DNA from: MED-G116 sp038147495
GTDB taxonomy: Bacteria; Pseudomonadota; Alphaproteobacteria; Puniceispirillales; Puniceispirillaceae
Reading direction: 5' to 3'
DNA length: 64,000 bases
Assembly: GCA_038147495.1 (NCBI GenBank)
Contig: JAYQTT010000003.1
Location: 197,211-261,210 of the forward strand
Shown: one piece after another, positions 18,508 to 27,917 of the stretch
How the letters are laid out: each line of letters begins with the position of its first letter
Position numbering within the stretch: the first letter of the stretch is position 1
Made by a program: the position numbers and the translations under genes
Notes under the pieces: model-generated
The model's database searches: none
Seen by the model: only the letters and a program-made list of their open reading frames with translations
Told to the model about the DNA's origin: nothing

Positions 18508-20481
18508 CTATTCCTCTTTGATCTCAAGCGACATGATAAGGTCATCAACATTCAGATTGTCGCCCTCGGCCGCATGAATTTTGGTAACGGTGCCGCGCGC
18601 TTCTGCCTTTAGCACATTTTCCATCTTCATCGCCTCAATGATGGCAACGTCCTGACCGGACATGACCTCATCACCCTCGGCAACCAGTATTTTGGTGATT
18701 TGTCCGGGCATTGGCGCGGCAATCTCGGCGGCACCAGCACCGGCACTGGCCGCAGGCATATGGTCAAGCATCGCGGCGAAACGGTGAGGCAGGACAGTCA
18801 GATTCAAGCGCGAAGAACCGTTTGTCAAACTGATATGGTGCCCAGACTGGCGGATCTGAATGGCAAGCGGCACCTCATTAATTGTACCGTCAAACAGGTT
18901 AATCGGTGCCGTTGTCCGCCCGAAAATCACCTGTTTTTGACCGTCTACGATGACGCTCGTCTGACCATCATCACCACGCTGCCATGATGTTTCAAACCGA
19001 TTGCCATGTTGGTCAATGACAACGAAATTCTCGTCTGGCTGGCCGTCATTCCGCTCTGCCTGCTGGCACGCAACAATCGCAGTGCCAAGCGCCAGAAGTC
19101 GCGCCTGCGATTTTCCTTCAGGCGCCGATGGCATAAAGCCGCCAGAAAATTCTTCATCGATAAAACCGGTGGTAATGGTTCCGGATTTGAAATTTTTATT
19201 TTCCAGAACCGCCGCAAGGAACTGCCGGTTGCTTGCGATACCGTCAATTTCATAATGATCCAGCGCCAGATGAAGCCTGTCTATCGCTTCATCCCTCGTT
19301 GGCGCATGCGCGATCAATTTGGAAATCATCGGGTCGTAATACATGGATATGGTGCCACCTTCGGTGACGCCGGAATCAACCCTCACACCTTGTCCCGCCG
19401 GTTCCCTGTAGCGGGTCAACTGACCGATGGAGGGAAGAAACCCACGCTCTGGATCCTCGGCATAAAGACGCGCTTCAACTGCCCAACCGTCAGGCACCAC
19501 ATCCTTTTGCGTGATGCCAAGCTTTTCACCTGCGGCGATGCGGATCATCCACTCGACAAGGTCAAGGCCATAAACCATTTCAGTGACCGGATGCTCAACC
19601 TGCAAGCGAGTATTCATTTCAAGGAAATAAAAATCCTGATCGGCACCAACGATAAATTCGACCGTCCCGGCTGACCTGTAATCCACCGCCTTCGCCAGTT
19701 CCACCGCCTGCGCGCCCATGGCCGCTCGCGTCTCAGCAGAAATGAACGGGCTCGGCGCCTCTTCGATTACCTTTTGATGGCGCCGCTGGATCGAGCACTC
19801 GCGCTCGCCAAGATAGACGACATTTCCATGCTGATCTGCCAACAGCTGAATTTCGATGTGCCGCGGCTGCACAACAAATTTCTCGACAAACACCCGGTCA
19901 TCGCCAAAAGCATTCTGCGCCTCGGTCATTGCCGCACGCATGCCTTCGGCCAGCGCCTCTGCGCTCTCCACAACACGCATGCCTTTGCCGCCGCCACCGG
20001 CTGACGCTTTGACCATCACCGGATAGCCCATCTCCTCGGCGGCTTTCAGGGCTTCATCGACATCAGTGACCGCGCCCGGTGTACCGGGTACAGTCGACAC
20101 ACCAGCCTGCATCGCCAGCGTCTTCGACTCGATCTTGTCACCCATGATTTTAATGGCATGCGTATCCGGGCCAATAAAGGTTAGTCCTGCCGCCTCAACC
20201 GCCGCTACAAATTCGGCGTTCTCTGACAAAAAGCCAAATCCGGGGTGAATGGCCTGTGCGCCGCTGTCCAGCGCGGCCTGAATGATCCTGTCACCGCGCA
20301 GATAGCTCTCTGAAGACGCGGCGGCGCCTATATTCACCGCCTCATCGGCCATGGCCACATGCGGAGTTCCCGCGTCCGCGTCCGAATAGACGGCAACAGT
20401 GGCGATGCCCATCGCCTTTGCGGTGCGCATAATCCGGCAAGCAATCTCTCCACGGTTGGCAATAAGTATCTTGGTAAACAT
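18508..20481 (-). CDS. pccA: Propionyl/acetyl-CoA carboxylase, biotin carboxylase-biotin carrier subunit
   Basis: A 657-residue alpha subunit. Residues 1-445 form the biotin carboxylase domain: ILIANRGEIACRIMRTA, KASAGGGGKGMRVV (ATP loop), ERECSIQRRHQKVIEEAPS and EMNTRLQVEHPVTE. A BT-type linker follows, then the C-terminal biotinyl domain with EAMKMENVLKAE, the biotin lysine. With pccB it carboxylates propionyl-CoA to methylmalonyl-CoA, the entry route for odd-chain and, in marine bacteria, DMSP-derived C3 units. It starts 25 bp after pccB ends. Confidence 0.93.
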   Translation of the reverse strand: MFTKILIANRGEIACRIMRTAKAMGIATVAVYSDADAGTPHVAMADEAVNIGAAASSESYLRGDRIIQAALDSGAQAIHPGFGFLSENAEFVAAVEAAGLTFIGPDTHAIKIMGDKIESKTLAMQAGVSTVPGTPGAVTDVDEALKAAEEMGYPVMVKASAGGGGKGMRVVESAEALAEGMRAAMTEAQNAFGDDRVFVEKFVVQPRHIEIQLLADQHGNVVYLGERECSIQRRHQKVIEEAPSPFISAETRAAMGAQAVELAKAVDYRSAGTVEFIVGADQDFYFLEMNTRLQVEHPVTEMVYGLDLVEWMIRIAAGEKLGITQKDVVPDGWAVEARLYAEDPERGFLPSIGQLTRYREPAGQGVRVDSGVTEGGTISMYYDPMISKLIAHAPTRDEAIDRLHLALDHYEIDGIASNRQFLAAVLENKNFKSGTITTGFIDEEFSGGFMPSAPEGKSQARLLALGTAIVACQQAERNDGQPDENFVVIDQHGNRFETSWQRGDDGQTSVIVDGQKQVIFGRTTAPINLFDGTINEVPLAIQIRQSGHHISLTNGSSRLNLTVLPHRFAAMLDHMPAASAGAGAAEIAAPMPGQITKILVAEGDEVMSGQDVAIIEAMKMENVLKAEARGTVTKIHAAEGDNLNVDDLIMSLEIKEE

Positions 20482-20506
20482 CGATCAAACCTCAGGAGAA
20501 AACGCT

Positions 20507-22039
20507 TTATAAGGGTAAATTATCGTGCTTGCGCGGCGGGTTTTCCAACTGCTTGTCAGCCAGCATGGCAAGGGCTCTGGCCACCCGCCGTCTGGTGTTG
20601 CGCGGCATAATGATGTCATCAAGATATCCCCGCCCTGCGGCTACAAACGGATTGGCAAATTTTTCCCGATACTCATCGGTCTTCGCCTTCAGCTTGTCCG
20701 GATCGGTGGCGGCTTCACGGAAAATGATCCGTGCCGCACCCTCTGGCCCCATCACGGCAATCTCCGCACTTGGCCAGGCATAATTGACATCACCACGAAG
20801 ATGCTTTGACGCCATCACGTCATACGCCCCGCCATAGGCCTTACGGGTGATCACCGTCACCTTGGGCACCGTGGCTTCGGCATAGGCGAACAGTAACTTT
20901 GCACCCTGCGAGATGATCCCGCCCGTTTCCTGTGCAAGGCCGGGCATGAATCCCGGCACATCGACAAGCGTCACAAGCGGAATGTCGAAGGCATCACAGA
21001 ACCTGACAAAACGTGCCGCCTTACGTGACGCATTGATATCCAAACATCCGGCGAGCACCATCGGCTGGTTGGCGACAACGCCGACACTCTGGCCATCAAT
21101 CCGTGCAAAGCCGACAATTATATTGGCGGCAAAATCACGATGAATCTCAAAAAATTCACCATTATCTGCGACCTGCAGGATCACCTGACGCATATCATAA
21201 GGCGTGTTCGGATTTTCCGGAATAATATGGTCAAGCACTGCTGAAGGCCGATCGATGGGGTCATGACATGGCACCCGCGGCGCCTCATCACGATTGGACA
21301 GCGGCAGATAGGACATCAAGGTCCGCGTCTGCATCAACATCTCTATGTCATTGGCAAACGAGCCATGGGCAACACCGGACACCCGAGAATGCATTTTTGC
21401 ACCGCCAAGCTCATCCGCTGACAGATCTTCATGGGTAACAGTTTTGACCACATCCGGGCCTGTCACAAACATATAGCTTGACCCTTCGACCATGAAAATG
21501 AAGTCGGTAATCGCCGGTGAATAGACGGCACCACCGGCACATGGGCCCATGATCAAAGAAATTTGTGGCACCACTCCGGACGCAAGAACATTACGCTGGA
21601 ACACTTCTGCATAGCCGCCAAGCGAGGCCACGCCCTCTTGAATACGGGCACCACCAGAGTCATTCAGACCAATCAGGGGAATGCCGGTCTTGATAGCCTG
21701 GTCCATGACCTTGCAAATTTTCGCCGCATGCGTTTCTGACAAGGACCCGCCAAGCACGGTGAAATCCTGACTGTAAACAAACACAGGTCGGCCCGCGATG
21801 GTCCCATATCCGGTCACCACGCCATCACCCGGCACTTTGTTGTCTTCCATTCCGAAATCGTGGCAACGATGCTCGACGAACATGTCCCATTCTTCAAAGG
21901 AATTCTCGTCCAGCAACAGGCTGATCCGCTCTCGAGCCGTCAGCTTTCCCTTACCATGTTGTGTATCAATACGGCGCTGGCCACCACCCATTCGGGCAAG
22001 GTCGCGTTTGGCCTCTAGCTGCGCAAGAATATCGGTCAT
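20507..22039 (-). CDS. pccB: Propionyl-CoA carboxylase, carboxyltransferase (beta) subunit
   Basis: A carboxyltransferase of about 510 residues with GKLTARERISLLLDENSFEE at the N-terminus, GLNDSGGARIQEGVASLGGY and MGPCAGGAVYSPAITDF (the acyl-CoA oxyanion sites), and DVPGFMPG with RKAYGGAYDVM in the C half. The frame is open to an ATG at 22057, but the ATG at 22039 gives MTDILAQLEAKRDLAR, matching the family's usual start. The DVPGF and acyl-site sequences fit propionyl-CoA rather than methylcrotonyl-CoA carboxylase. It is co-directional with the split photolyase upstream. Confidence 0.92.
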   Translation of the reverse strand: MTDILAQLEAKRDLARMGGGQRRIDTQHGKGKLTARERISLLLDENSFEEWDMFVEHRCHDFGMEDNKVPGDGVVTGYGTIAGRPVFVYSQDFTVLGGSLSETHAAKICKVMDQAIKTGIPLIGLNDSGGARIQEGVASLGGYAEVFQRNVLASGVVPQISLIMGPCAGGAVYSPAITDFIFMVEGSSYMFVTGPDVVKTVTHEDLSADELGGAKMHSRVSGVAHGSFANDIEMLMQTRTLMSYLPLSNRDEAPRVPCHDPIDRPSAVLDHIIPENPNTPYDMRQVILQVADNGEFFEIHRDFAANIIVGFARIDGQSVGVVANQPMVLAGCLDINASRKAARFVRFCDAFDIPLVTLVDVPGFMPGLAQETGGIISQGAKLLFAYAEATVPKVTVITRKAYGGAYDVMASKHLRGDVNYAWPSAEIAVMGPEGAARIIFREAATDPDKLKAKTDEYREKFANPFVAAGRGYLDDIIMPRNTRRRVARALAMLADKQLENPPRKHDNLPL

Positions 22040-22150
22040 CATGAACCCGCAAAACATTAAGGTTACCGATGACTTTATCGGAAAAGAGCTTGCCGCCGCA
22101 ACCGTATTCGTGGAGCGCTATCGGCGGCCCGACAAGCGCCTCTTCAGCGA

Positions 22151-22588
22151 TCAAACGCCACCATGCCGCATTGCCTGTTTGCGCACCTTGTTCCAATAGC
22201 GAAAGAAACGGCCAAGATCGGGCGCCGCCGTTGGGGTGACGAAGGGATGGTCTGGCACGCGCCTGAAGATCATTGAGGGCAGCGCAGACTGCACCGCCGC
22301 AAACTCGGCAAGCAAGATCGGGCTCGGTGTATCTGGCACAATGATTTCAGTGATTGCACGCTGTTCTGCCAATGCCTGCAGAACATCTTTGGCCGGTCCC
22401 TGATAAATCTCGATGTCCAATTCCAGAAGACATTCATAAATGAATAGCTGGCGCTTTTGTCCAATGTCGGCGCGGCGCATGTAATCAGCATCCCAGCAAA
22501 ACACTGCCTGAAAATCCGGGGCAGATGAGACTATCGGATGGGAGCTACGCAACGCTTCTTCATGGATCCAGATCAAGCCTGCCATCAA
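22151..22588 (-). CDS. Photolyase-like alpha/beta (antenna) domain protein, stand-alone
   Basis: A 145-residue protein resembling only the N-terminal Rossmann-like domain of the photolyase/cryptochrome family. It opens with GLIWIHEEALRSSHP, where classical members have WFR-DLRL-DNPAL, and continues with AVFCWD and then alternating strands and helices. There is no FAD-binding domain. Its ATG overlaps the stop of the FAD-domain gene upstream as ATGA, so the two are translationally coupled. Domain order in the operon is therefore the reverse of the normal one-piece protein. The C-terminal basic tail may help the subunits or DNA bind. Confidence 0.6.
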   Translation of the reverse strand: MMAGLIWIHEEALRSSHPIVSSAPDFQAVFCWDADYMRRADIGQKRQLFIYECLLELDIEIYQGPAKDVLQALAEQRAITEIIVPDTPSPILLAEFAAVQSALPSMIFRRVPDHPFVTPTAAPDLGRFFRYWNKVRKQAMRHGGV

Positions 22589-23445
22589 CGCTCTCCATCC
22601 AGTGCGCGATGTGGAAACAGCAGCGTCTCCAGCCGTTCATAGGAATGTGCCAAAGGCGCATTGGCGGCGGGCGTCACATCAATATCCGGGCCAACATATC
22701 GCGCGACATTCTCCAAATTGAAAAAATAGGGTTTGTTGGAAAAGGTGCTTGCCACCCATTGCCATGACAGATTGTTGCTTGCGGGGTCAGCATCGATCAA
22801 TTGCTGCAGAAACCAGCGGGCACCCGCCTGCCATTTGATCCGCCGCCAATGCACAACATAAGCCGCGACATAAAGCCGGGCATGATTATGCAGATAGCCG
22901 GTATCCAGCAACATACCGATAAAGCCGTCAATGCAGGCAACGCCCGTTTTGCCGGCGGCGATGTCCACTGGCAGATCATCCTCATAATCATCGGCAGAAA
23001 AACCGGTTTTATATGCCTCAATATCTGTCCATATGGCATCTGGTGTTGACGCATAGAGACGTTGCCAATAGTCACGCCAGGCCAGCTCTTGAATGAATTT
23101 TTCCGCCTGTTGCGGCGTAGCAACCACTGTCAACGCGTGGTCACGCACCTCGCCAAGCGACAAGACGCCATGTCGGATATAGGCTGACAATCGTGTCACA
23201 GCACCATCAAGATGGTTGCGGCTTGAGGCATAGGCCACCGGATCAATCTGTCCAAGAGCCGCAAGCGCCGCCTTGCGGCCACCAATGATCGGACTCGCCC
23301 GCCGTTCAGCCGGATGACTCCGCACTGCCTGTTCATCAGGAGCGTTATCAAGCTGCGCGATAAAATCGATCAGCGCGTCCCGACTGGCAAATTCATGCGG
23401 CAGTCGCTTTGGTTCCGGGGATAGATTTTTTTCCATATCTGACAT
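22585..23445 (-). CDS. Photolyase/cryptochrome FAD-binding domain protein, stand-alone
   Basis: A 286-residue protein corresponding to the helical FAD-binding half of photolyases. It has SPIIGGRKAALAAL near residue 50, LSAYIRHGVLSLGEV, FIQELAWRDYWQRLY, GYLHNHARLYVAAYVVHW and DADPASNNLSWQWVASTFSNKP, in family order. These contact FAD and the DNA lesion in known enzymes. The N-terminal antenna domain is missing from this polypeptide and appears as the next gene. It could be a DNA repair enzyme or a photosensor; context (opsin, light-exposed life) fits either. Confidence 0.8.
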   Translation of the reverse strand: MSDMEKNLSPEPKRLPHEFASRDALIDFIAQLDNAPDEQAVRSHPAERRASPIIGGRKAALAALGQIDPVAYASSRNHLDGAVTRLSAYIRHGVLSLGEVRDHALTVVATPQQAEKFIQELAWRDYWQRLYASTPDAIWTDIEAYKTGFSADDYEDDLPVDIAAGKTGVACIDGFIGMLLDTGYLHNHARLYVAAYVVHWRRIKWQAGARWFLQQLIDADPASNNLSWQWVASTFSNKPYFFNLENVARYVGPDIDVTPAANAPLAHSYERLETLLFPHRALDGER

Positions 23446-23497
23446 GCGCCTTCAGATAGGAGCTGATGTTCCCCGGCACCAGCCCCATTGTCTTTAC

Positions 23498-23522
23498 AAA
23501 ACAACCACCCAAAAGGGTGGGT
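23498..23522 (-). terminator. Terminator after the threonine synthase-like gene
   Basis: In the minus direction CCACCC (23520-23515) pairs with GGGTGG (23510-23505) across a TTTT loop, followed by TTGTTTTGT. It begins 7 bp past the gene ending at 23527. Confidence 0.6.
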
Positions 23523-23526
23523 TCGT

Positions 23527-24753
23527 TCACCCGCCGAACTGGCTGTAATCGATTGGCTTGTTCTTGTCCAAACTGGCAGTAACAGGTGGCATTGGATATT
23601 TCAGACCAGTCGCGCAATTGAACAGCACTGCTGTTTCATCGGCTGAGACCAGCCCCTGCTCCATTGCCCGCTGATATGCCGCCGCTGTCGCTGCACCCTC
23701 AGGGCACAACAGAACACCATCCTTGCGGGCAATATCATCACGGATCTGCATGATGTGATCATCCTCAACGGCGATTGCTGTACCACCGGACTCACGCACA
23801 GCCCGCAGGATCAGAAAATCACCAACAGCAATCGGCACCCGAATTCCCGCAGCGACCGTGTGCGCATCCTGCCACAGGGGCGCATGTTCCTCGCCTTCAT
23901 CAAAAGCTTTGACGATCGGGGCACAGCCAGTGGCCTGAACCGCAATCATCCGCGGCAGCTTCTCGCCAATCCACCCCAGCGCCTGCAATTCGGCAAAGGC
24001 CTTCCACATACCAATCAGGCCAGTACCACCACCCGTTGGATAAAAGATCACATCGGGGAGTGACCAACCCATCTGTTCTGCAAGTTCCAGACCCATGGTC
24101 TTCTTGCCTTCAATCCGATATGGCTCTTTCAGAGTGGAGATATCAAACCAGCCAACTGCTTCCTTGCCTTCACCGACAATTTTGCCGCAATCATTGATCA
24201 AGCCATTGACCATATATGTGTCACCGCCTTGCAGCTGGATCTCACGGATATTGATGTCCGGCGTGTCAGACGGGCAAAGCACCGTTGCGCGCATACCGGC
24301 CTGACGCGCATAGGCGGCCATCGCCGCTCCGGCATTACCGTTGGTTGGAATGGCCAAATGCTGCAAGCCGAATTCATGTGCCATCGATACTGCCAAAGCA
24401 AGGCCACGAGCCTTGAAAGACCCGGTTGGCAGACGACCCTCATCCTTGATGATGATATTGCCGGACTTGCCGCCAAGCATTGCCGCGCTGGAGGTAAGCG
24501 GGATCAACGGCGTCATCACTTCACCAAGTGAAATCCGGCTCTCTGCTTTCGTCACGGGCAACATCGGTGCGTACCGCCAAAATCCATTTGCCGTTGAGGC
24601 AGCAATATCATCCTTGCCAATCTCACGCTTCATCCGGTCCAGATCATAGCGGACAAGCAGTGGCCGGCCTTCATCCGAAAGCCCATGAACTTTGCCGGCA
24701 GGATAAGATTTACCCGAAATCGAGCATTCGAGATGCGTTACATAATCAGTCAT
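23527..24753 (-). CDS. Threonine synthase-like PLP enzyme
   Basis: A fold-type II PLP enzyme of 408 residues. It has a ThrC-type N-terminus (YVTHLECSISGKSYPAGKVH), GSFKARGLALAVSMA with the PLP lysine, PTNGNAGAAMAAYARQAGM, and YPTGGGTGLIGMWKAF, the phosphate-binding glycine loop. It is closest to threonine synthase or cysteate synthase-type enzymes. The frame runs to 24825, but the ATG at 24753 gives the natural start. A terminator follows it. Threonine synthase is the most probable role, though paralogues with this domain make other products. Confidence 0.82.
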   Translation of the reverse strand: MTDYVTHLECSISGKSYPAGKVHGLSDEGRPLLVRYDLDRMKREIGKDDIAASTANGFWRYAPMLPVTKAESRISLGEVMTPLIPLTSSAAMLGGKSGNIIIKDEGRLPTGSFKARGLALAVSMAHEFGLQHLAIPTNGNAGAAMAAYARQAGMRATVLCPSDTPDINIREIQLQGGDTYMVNGLINDCGKIVGEGKEAVGWFDISTLKEPYRIEGKKTMGLELAEQMGWSLPDVIFYPTGGGTGLIGMWKAFAELQALGWIGEKLPRMIAVQATGCAPIVKAFDEGEEHAPLWQDAHTVAAGIRVPIAVGDFLILRAVRESGGTAIAVEDDHIMQIRDDIARKDGVLLCPEGAATAAAYQRAMEQGLVSADETAVLFNCATGLKYPMPPVTASLDKNKPIDYSQFGG

Positions 24754-24849
24754 GATGGATCTGTCCAAAATCAAAAAAAGAGCGGTAACTTTGGGGGGGT
24801 GCGCTGGTTCTAACCAGCTTTTCATCGGTCTGCAAGGCGGAAGTGCAGC

Positions 24850-25008
24850 TTAATTCTTGCCCGTGGCGGACTTGGCAGCCTTTGCCGATGCTCTTGTCTC
24901 ACGTGCCTTTTCGAGAGATTGCACGGCAAGCAGACAAATCACATACCACCCTGCGAAATGATCAAGCAAATGGTCAGTCAGCGGTGTGTCTTCATCTCTG
25001 CTTCGCAT
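24850..25008 (-). CDS. Small hypothetical protein (52 residues)
   Basis: A short open frame with ATG at 25008 and TAA at 24850. The product has an acidic start (MRSRDEDTPLTDHLLDHF), a central hydrophobic stretch WYVICLLAVQSLEKA and a basic, alanine/lysine-rich tail ending in TGKN. The reading is coherent and fills part of the gap between the threonine synthase-like gene and proW. There is only a weak GGAAC before the ATG. I do not recognise a family. Confidence 0.4.
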   Translation of the reverse strand: MRSRDEDTPLTDHLLDHFAGWYVICLLAVQSLEKARETRASAKAAKSATGKN

Positions 25009-25189
25009 GGCATGTTCCGGATGTGGCCTTTGACTGCTGGTCGGCGATCTTGGTTTAAACTGACCCGCCCAGAACTAGACCATTGCGGACCCATCGACAA
25101 CAACCAACCTCGGTCCTGCAAATCATTCGGCACATTTTGCAGATGATCCCATCACCTTACAGCGCGCACGGATCAGGGTTTGCCACTGG

Positions 25190-26704
25190 CTAGCGGTTGC
25201 GTCCCTGAACAATGCGGTCAAGCATCATCGCGCAGAACAGAATGGCAAAGCCAGCCAGAATACCCTGTCCAACATTGGCATATTGCAATGCTTCCAGCAC
25301 ATCCTCGCCAAGCCCCTTGGCACCGATCAGCGAAGCGACAACCACCATCGCGAGACTGAGCATGATTGTCTGGTTAACGCCGGCGCGGATCGATGGCGCG
25401 GCCAGTGGCAGATCAACCTTGGTCAGCAGATACCACTTGCTCGCCCCATAGGAAATCGCCGCCTCACGCACATTTTCCGGCACGCCCCGCAAGCCAAGCA
25501 CAGTCAGCCTCACAACAGGTGTGCCACCGAAAATCATTGTCGTGACAACCGCCGCCGGCTTGCCTGTCCCAAAGAACGCGATTACCGGAATCATGAAGAC
25601 AAAAGCCGGCATGGTCTGCATGAAATCCATGATGGGCCGGATGAAGCTGTAGAATCTGTCGCGCCGCGCACAATACATGCCAAGCGGAATGCCGATGGCG
25701 ATCGACAAACACGCTGCCGTGCCAAGCAGGGCAAGGGTCGTCATCGCTTTTTCCCAGAAACCAAGCAACCCGATATAGCCAAGAAAGGATGCTGAAAATA
25801 TCGCCGTGCGAATGCCTGCCGACAAGCCTGTCAGAAGCACAATGAAGCTGATAATCACAAACCACGGCGTATGCACAAACGCCACTTCAAGGAAATCAAG
25901 CATCAGGCGAATGCCATAGGTGATTGCGTCAAACAGCGCTTCACCATTGGATACTGCCGCGGCAAACAACCATTCAACGCCACCAATGGCGCCCATTCGG
26001 ATCTCTTGGCGGGTTGGGAAGTCGGTGAACAAATCTGAAAAATTTGGAAAACTGTAATGCACCACTGTTGCGGTGATGATCAGAAGATTGAAGCCCACCG
26101 CGAGGCCAAAGTAGGGAAGCGTCATGCCGGACGAGAGTGATCTGTTGGACAGCCAGTTTGAAAAGCGCTTCTCAAGGATCATATTTGCCATCGCCGCCTG
26201 CACAAATTTCACCAGCAGCAAGGCGGCAAGCCCGCTCAACATGATCCAAAGCCCTGCCTCTTCGGCACGCACGGCTTCCATCCTGATCTCGCCAATATTG
26301 GCCTCAAGTGACTCCACAGTACGCCGGTAGACTTCCGCCTTTTCCGAGCCTTTATCCAGCGCTGCCTGCAACTGCTTCTGCCGGAACACGAGTGTGCCTT
26401 CGATCTGCTCAATACGTTCTCGGGCGCCCGCTGCCAGATCGCCGAATGCGCCGCGAATAATCTGCACCCAGCCAAAGGTTTCCAGAATCAGAAAGGCAAG
26501 CCCCCAATTCCATATCGAACGGGCGCTGAACCAAATTGGACCAAGCAGAAAGGCCCACAGGTTGAAGCTGAAGATATAGGATGACTGGCTGCCAATCTCA
26601 TGGAAGCGGGCCCGGTAATAATCGGCACTCGATTTGACGAAGTCGCCAACCAGAGCAAGGCGATCATGCTGTGCGTCTTCGGCGGCTATCTGATTGTCGG
26701 TCAT
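25190..26704 (-). CDS. proW: Glycine betaine/proline-type ABC transporter permease with N-terminal extension
   Basis: 504 residues. The C-terminal 270 form a MetI-like permease: SIAIGIPLGMYCARRDRF, DFMQTMPAFVFMIPVIAFFG, the EAA loop around VPENVREAAISYGASKWYLL, and SLAMVVVASLIGAKGLGEDV. The N-terminal 230 are extra: a short amphipathic/hydrophobic FNLWAFLLGPIWFSARSIW segment resembling DUF2628, then a charged coiled coil (about residues 95-150) and further membrane segments. Its ATG overlaps proV's stop as ATGA. It imports betaine-like osmolytes, possibly including DMSP, with proV and proX. Confidence 0.88.
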   Translation of the reverse strand: MTDNQIAAEDAQHDRLALVGDFVKSSADYYRARFHEIGSQSSYIFSFNLWAFLLGPIWFSARSIWNWGLAFLILETFGWVQIIRGAFGDLAAGARERIEQIEGTLVFRQKQLQAALDKGSEKAEVYRRTVESLEANIGEIRMEAVRAEEAGLWIMLSGLAALLLVKFVQAAMANMILEKRFSNWLSNRSLSSGMTLPYFGLAVGFNLLIITATVVHYSFPNFSDLFTDFPTRQEIRMGAIGGVEWLFAAAVSNGEALFDAITYGIRLMLDFLEVAFVHTPWFVIISFIVLLTGLSAGIRTAIFSASFLGYIGLLGFWEKAMTTLALLGTAACLSIAIGIPLGMYCARRDRFYSFIRPIMDFMQTMPAFVFMIPVIAFFGTGKPAAVVTTMIFGGTPVVRLTVLGLRGVPENVREAAISYGASKWYLLTKVDLPLAAPSIRAGVNQTIMLSLAMVVVASLIGAKGLGEDVLEALQYANVGQGILAGFAILFCAMMLDRIVQGRNR

Positions 26705-27777
26705 GATGTCTCCGTGCCCTCAATAATGGTGCGAAGAACCCGATTGGGTGTAATGACGCCCATCGTCTTTTTGCCTTTGTTGACCAAAATGGGACCATTG
26801 CTGTCCATCATCAATTTGATGATTTCAGTCAGATTTTCATCTTCTGCCACAGATGGCCAATCATCCGAGACAGGCCCATGCTGGCTTTCAATCTTTGCCG
26901 CGCTCTGCATCAATGTTTTGGCACGCACAACCTTGAGCCGCGAGATACCGGCGACAAAATCAGTGACATAATCATCTGCCGGCGCCGTGATGATTTCTTC
27001 TGGCGTGCCAATCTGCACAATCTTACCGTCACGCATAATGGCAATTCGTTCACCGACACGCACCGCCTCATCAAGGTCATGGGTGATGAATACAGTGGTC
27101 TTTTTCATCACCGCCGACAGACGGATAAATTCATCCTGAAGCTGACGGCGAATAAGAGGATCGAGTGCACTGAACGGCTCATCCATCAGCAACACGTCCG
27201 GGTCCGCGGCAAGCGCACGGGCAAGCCCGACACGCTGTTGCATACCCCCGGACAGTTCATGGGCAAATTTATTACCCCAACCGCCAAGCTCGACCATTTC
27301 CAGCACCTCTTCGGCCTTGGCAAGGCGCTGATTTTTGTTGATTGCACGAATTTCCAACGGCATCGCAATGTTATCCAGCACCGAGCGATGCGGTAACAGG
27401 GCAAAATTCTGAAAGACCATGGCGATCTTTTTGTTCCGATAGTCCTGCAGCTCTTGTGGCGAGTACTGGAGCACATCCCGCCCATCAACGATAATTTGCC
27501 CCGAGGTTGGTTCCAGCAAGCGGTTGATATGCCGCACCAAAGTCGATTTGCCGCTTCCCGACAGACCCATCACACAGAAAATCTCGCCCGGTTTCACGCT
27601 CAGCGTCACATCGGCAACGCCAACGACGGCGTTGTATTGTTCCAACACGTCCTGCTTCGACAAATTGTCCTGCTGAATGGCCTGCAACGCCTCGGACGCA
27701 CGCGCGCCAAAGATCTTCCAGACATTGCGTATATCAATCGCCACATCAGCAGCTTTGTCGGTTCTATTCTGGCTCAT
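26701..27777 (-). CDS. proV: Glycine betaine/proline-type ABC transporter ATP-binding protein
   Basis: A 358-residue ATPase. It has Walker A GLSGSGKSTLVRHINRL, Q-loop in MVFQNFALLPHRSVLDN, signature HELSGGMQQRVGLARALA, Walker B DVLLMDEPFSALDP and the switch histidine in FITHDLDEAVR. The characteristic ProV insertion ALQAIQQDNLSKQDVLEQYN precedes the Walker A. After residue 270 a CBS-type regulatory tail follows (GVITPNRVLRTIIEG), apparently a single repeat plus remnant. The ATG at 27777 is chosen over a GTG six bases earlier. Confidence 0.93.
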   Translation of the reverse strand: MSQNRTDKAADVAIDIRNVWKIFGARASEALQAIQQDNLSKQDVLEQYNAVVGVADVTLSVKPGEIFCVMGLSGSGKSTLVRHINRLLEPTSGQIIVDGRDVLQYSPQELQDYRNKKIAMVFQNFALLPHRSVLDNIAMPLEIRAINKNQRLAKAEEVLEMVELGGWGNKFAHELSGGMQQRVGLARALAADPDVLLMDEPFSALDPLIRRQLQDEFIRLSAVMKKTTVFITHDLDEAVRVGERIAIMRDGKIVQIGTPEEIITAPADDYVTDFVAGISRLKVVRAKTLMQSAAKIESQHGPVSDDWPSVAEDENLTEIIKLMMDSNGPILVNKGKKTMGVITPNRVLRTIIEGTETS

Positions 27778-27861
27778 TGACACCTGTTACCTATGGCACC
27801 GGACCAATAGCTGATCGGCCACCATATTCACTCATGTTTGCGTATAACTAAATTGAATGTT

Positions 27862-27899
27862 CAAAAAATAAATCACCCACCCCGAAACCGGGGTGGGTG
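27862..27899 (-). terminator. Strong Rho-independent terminator between proX and proV
   Basis: In the minus direction CACCCACCCCG (27899-27889) pairs with CGGGGTGGGTG (27884-27874) around a 4-nt loop, followed by ATTTATTTTTT. The position suggests that proX is made in excess over the membrane subunits, with partial read-through into proV and proW. Confidence 0.85.
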
Positions 27900-27917
27900 T
27901 TTGTATGCAAGGCGAGA

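Noticed and set aside
23755..24063. Plus-strand frames inside the threonine synthase-like gene
   Set aside because: Shadow frames; the minus-strand PLP motifs settle the strand.
27841..27900. Riboswitch between proX and proV
   Set aside because: The structure is a simple long hairpin with a T-run, best explained as a terminator.
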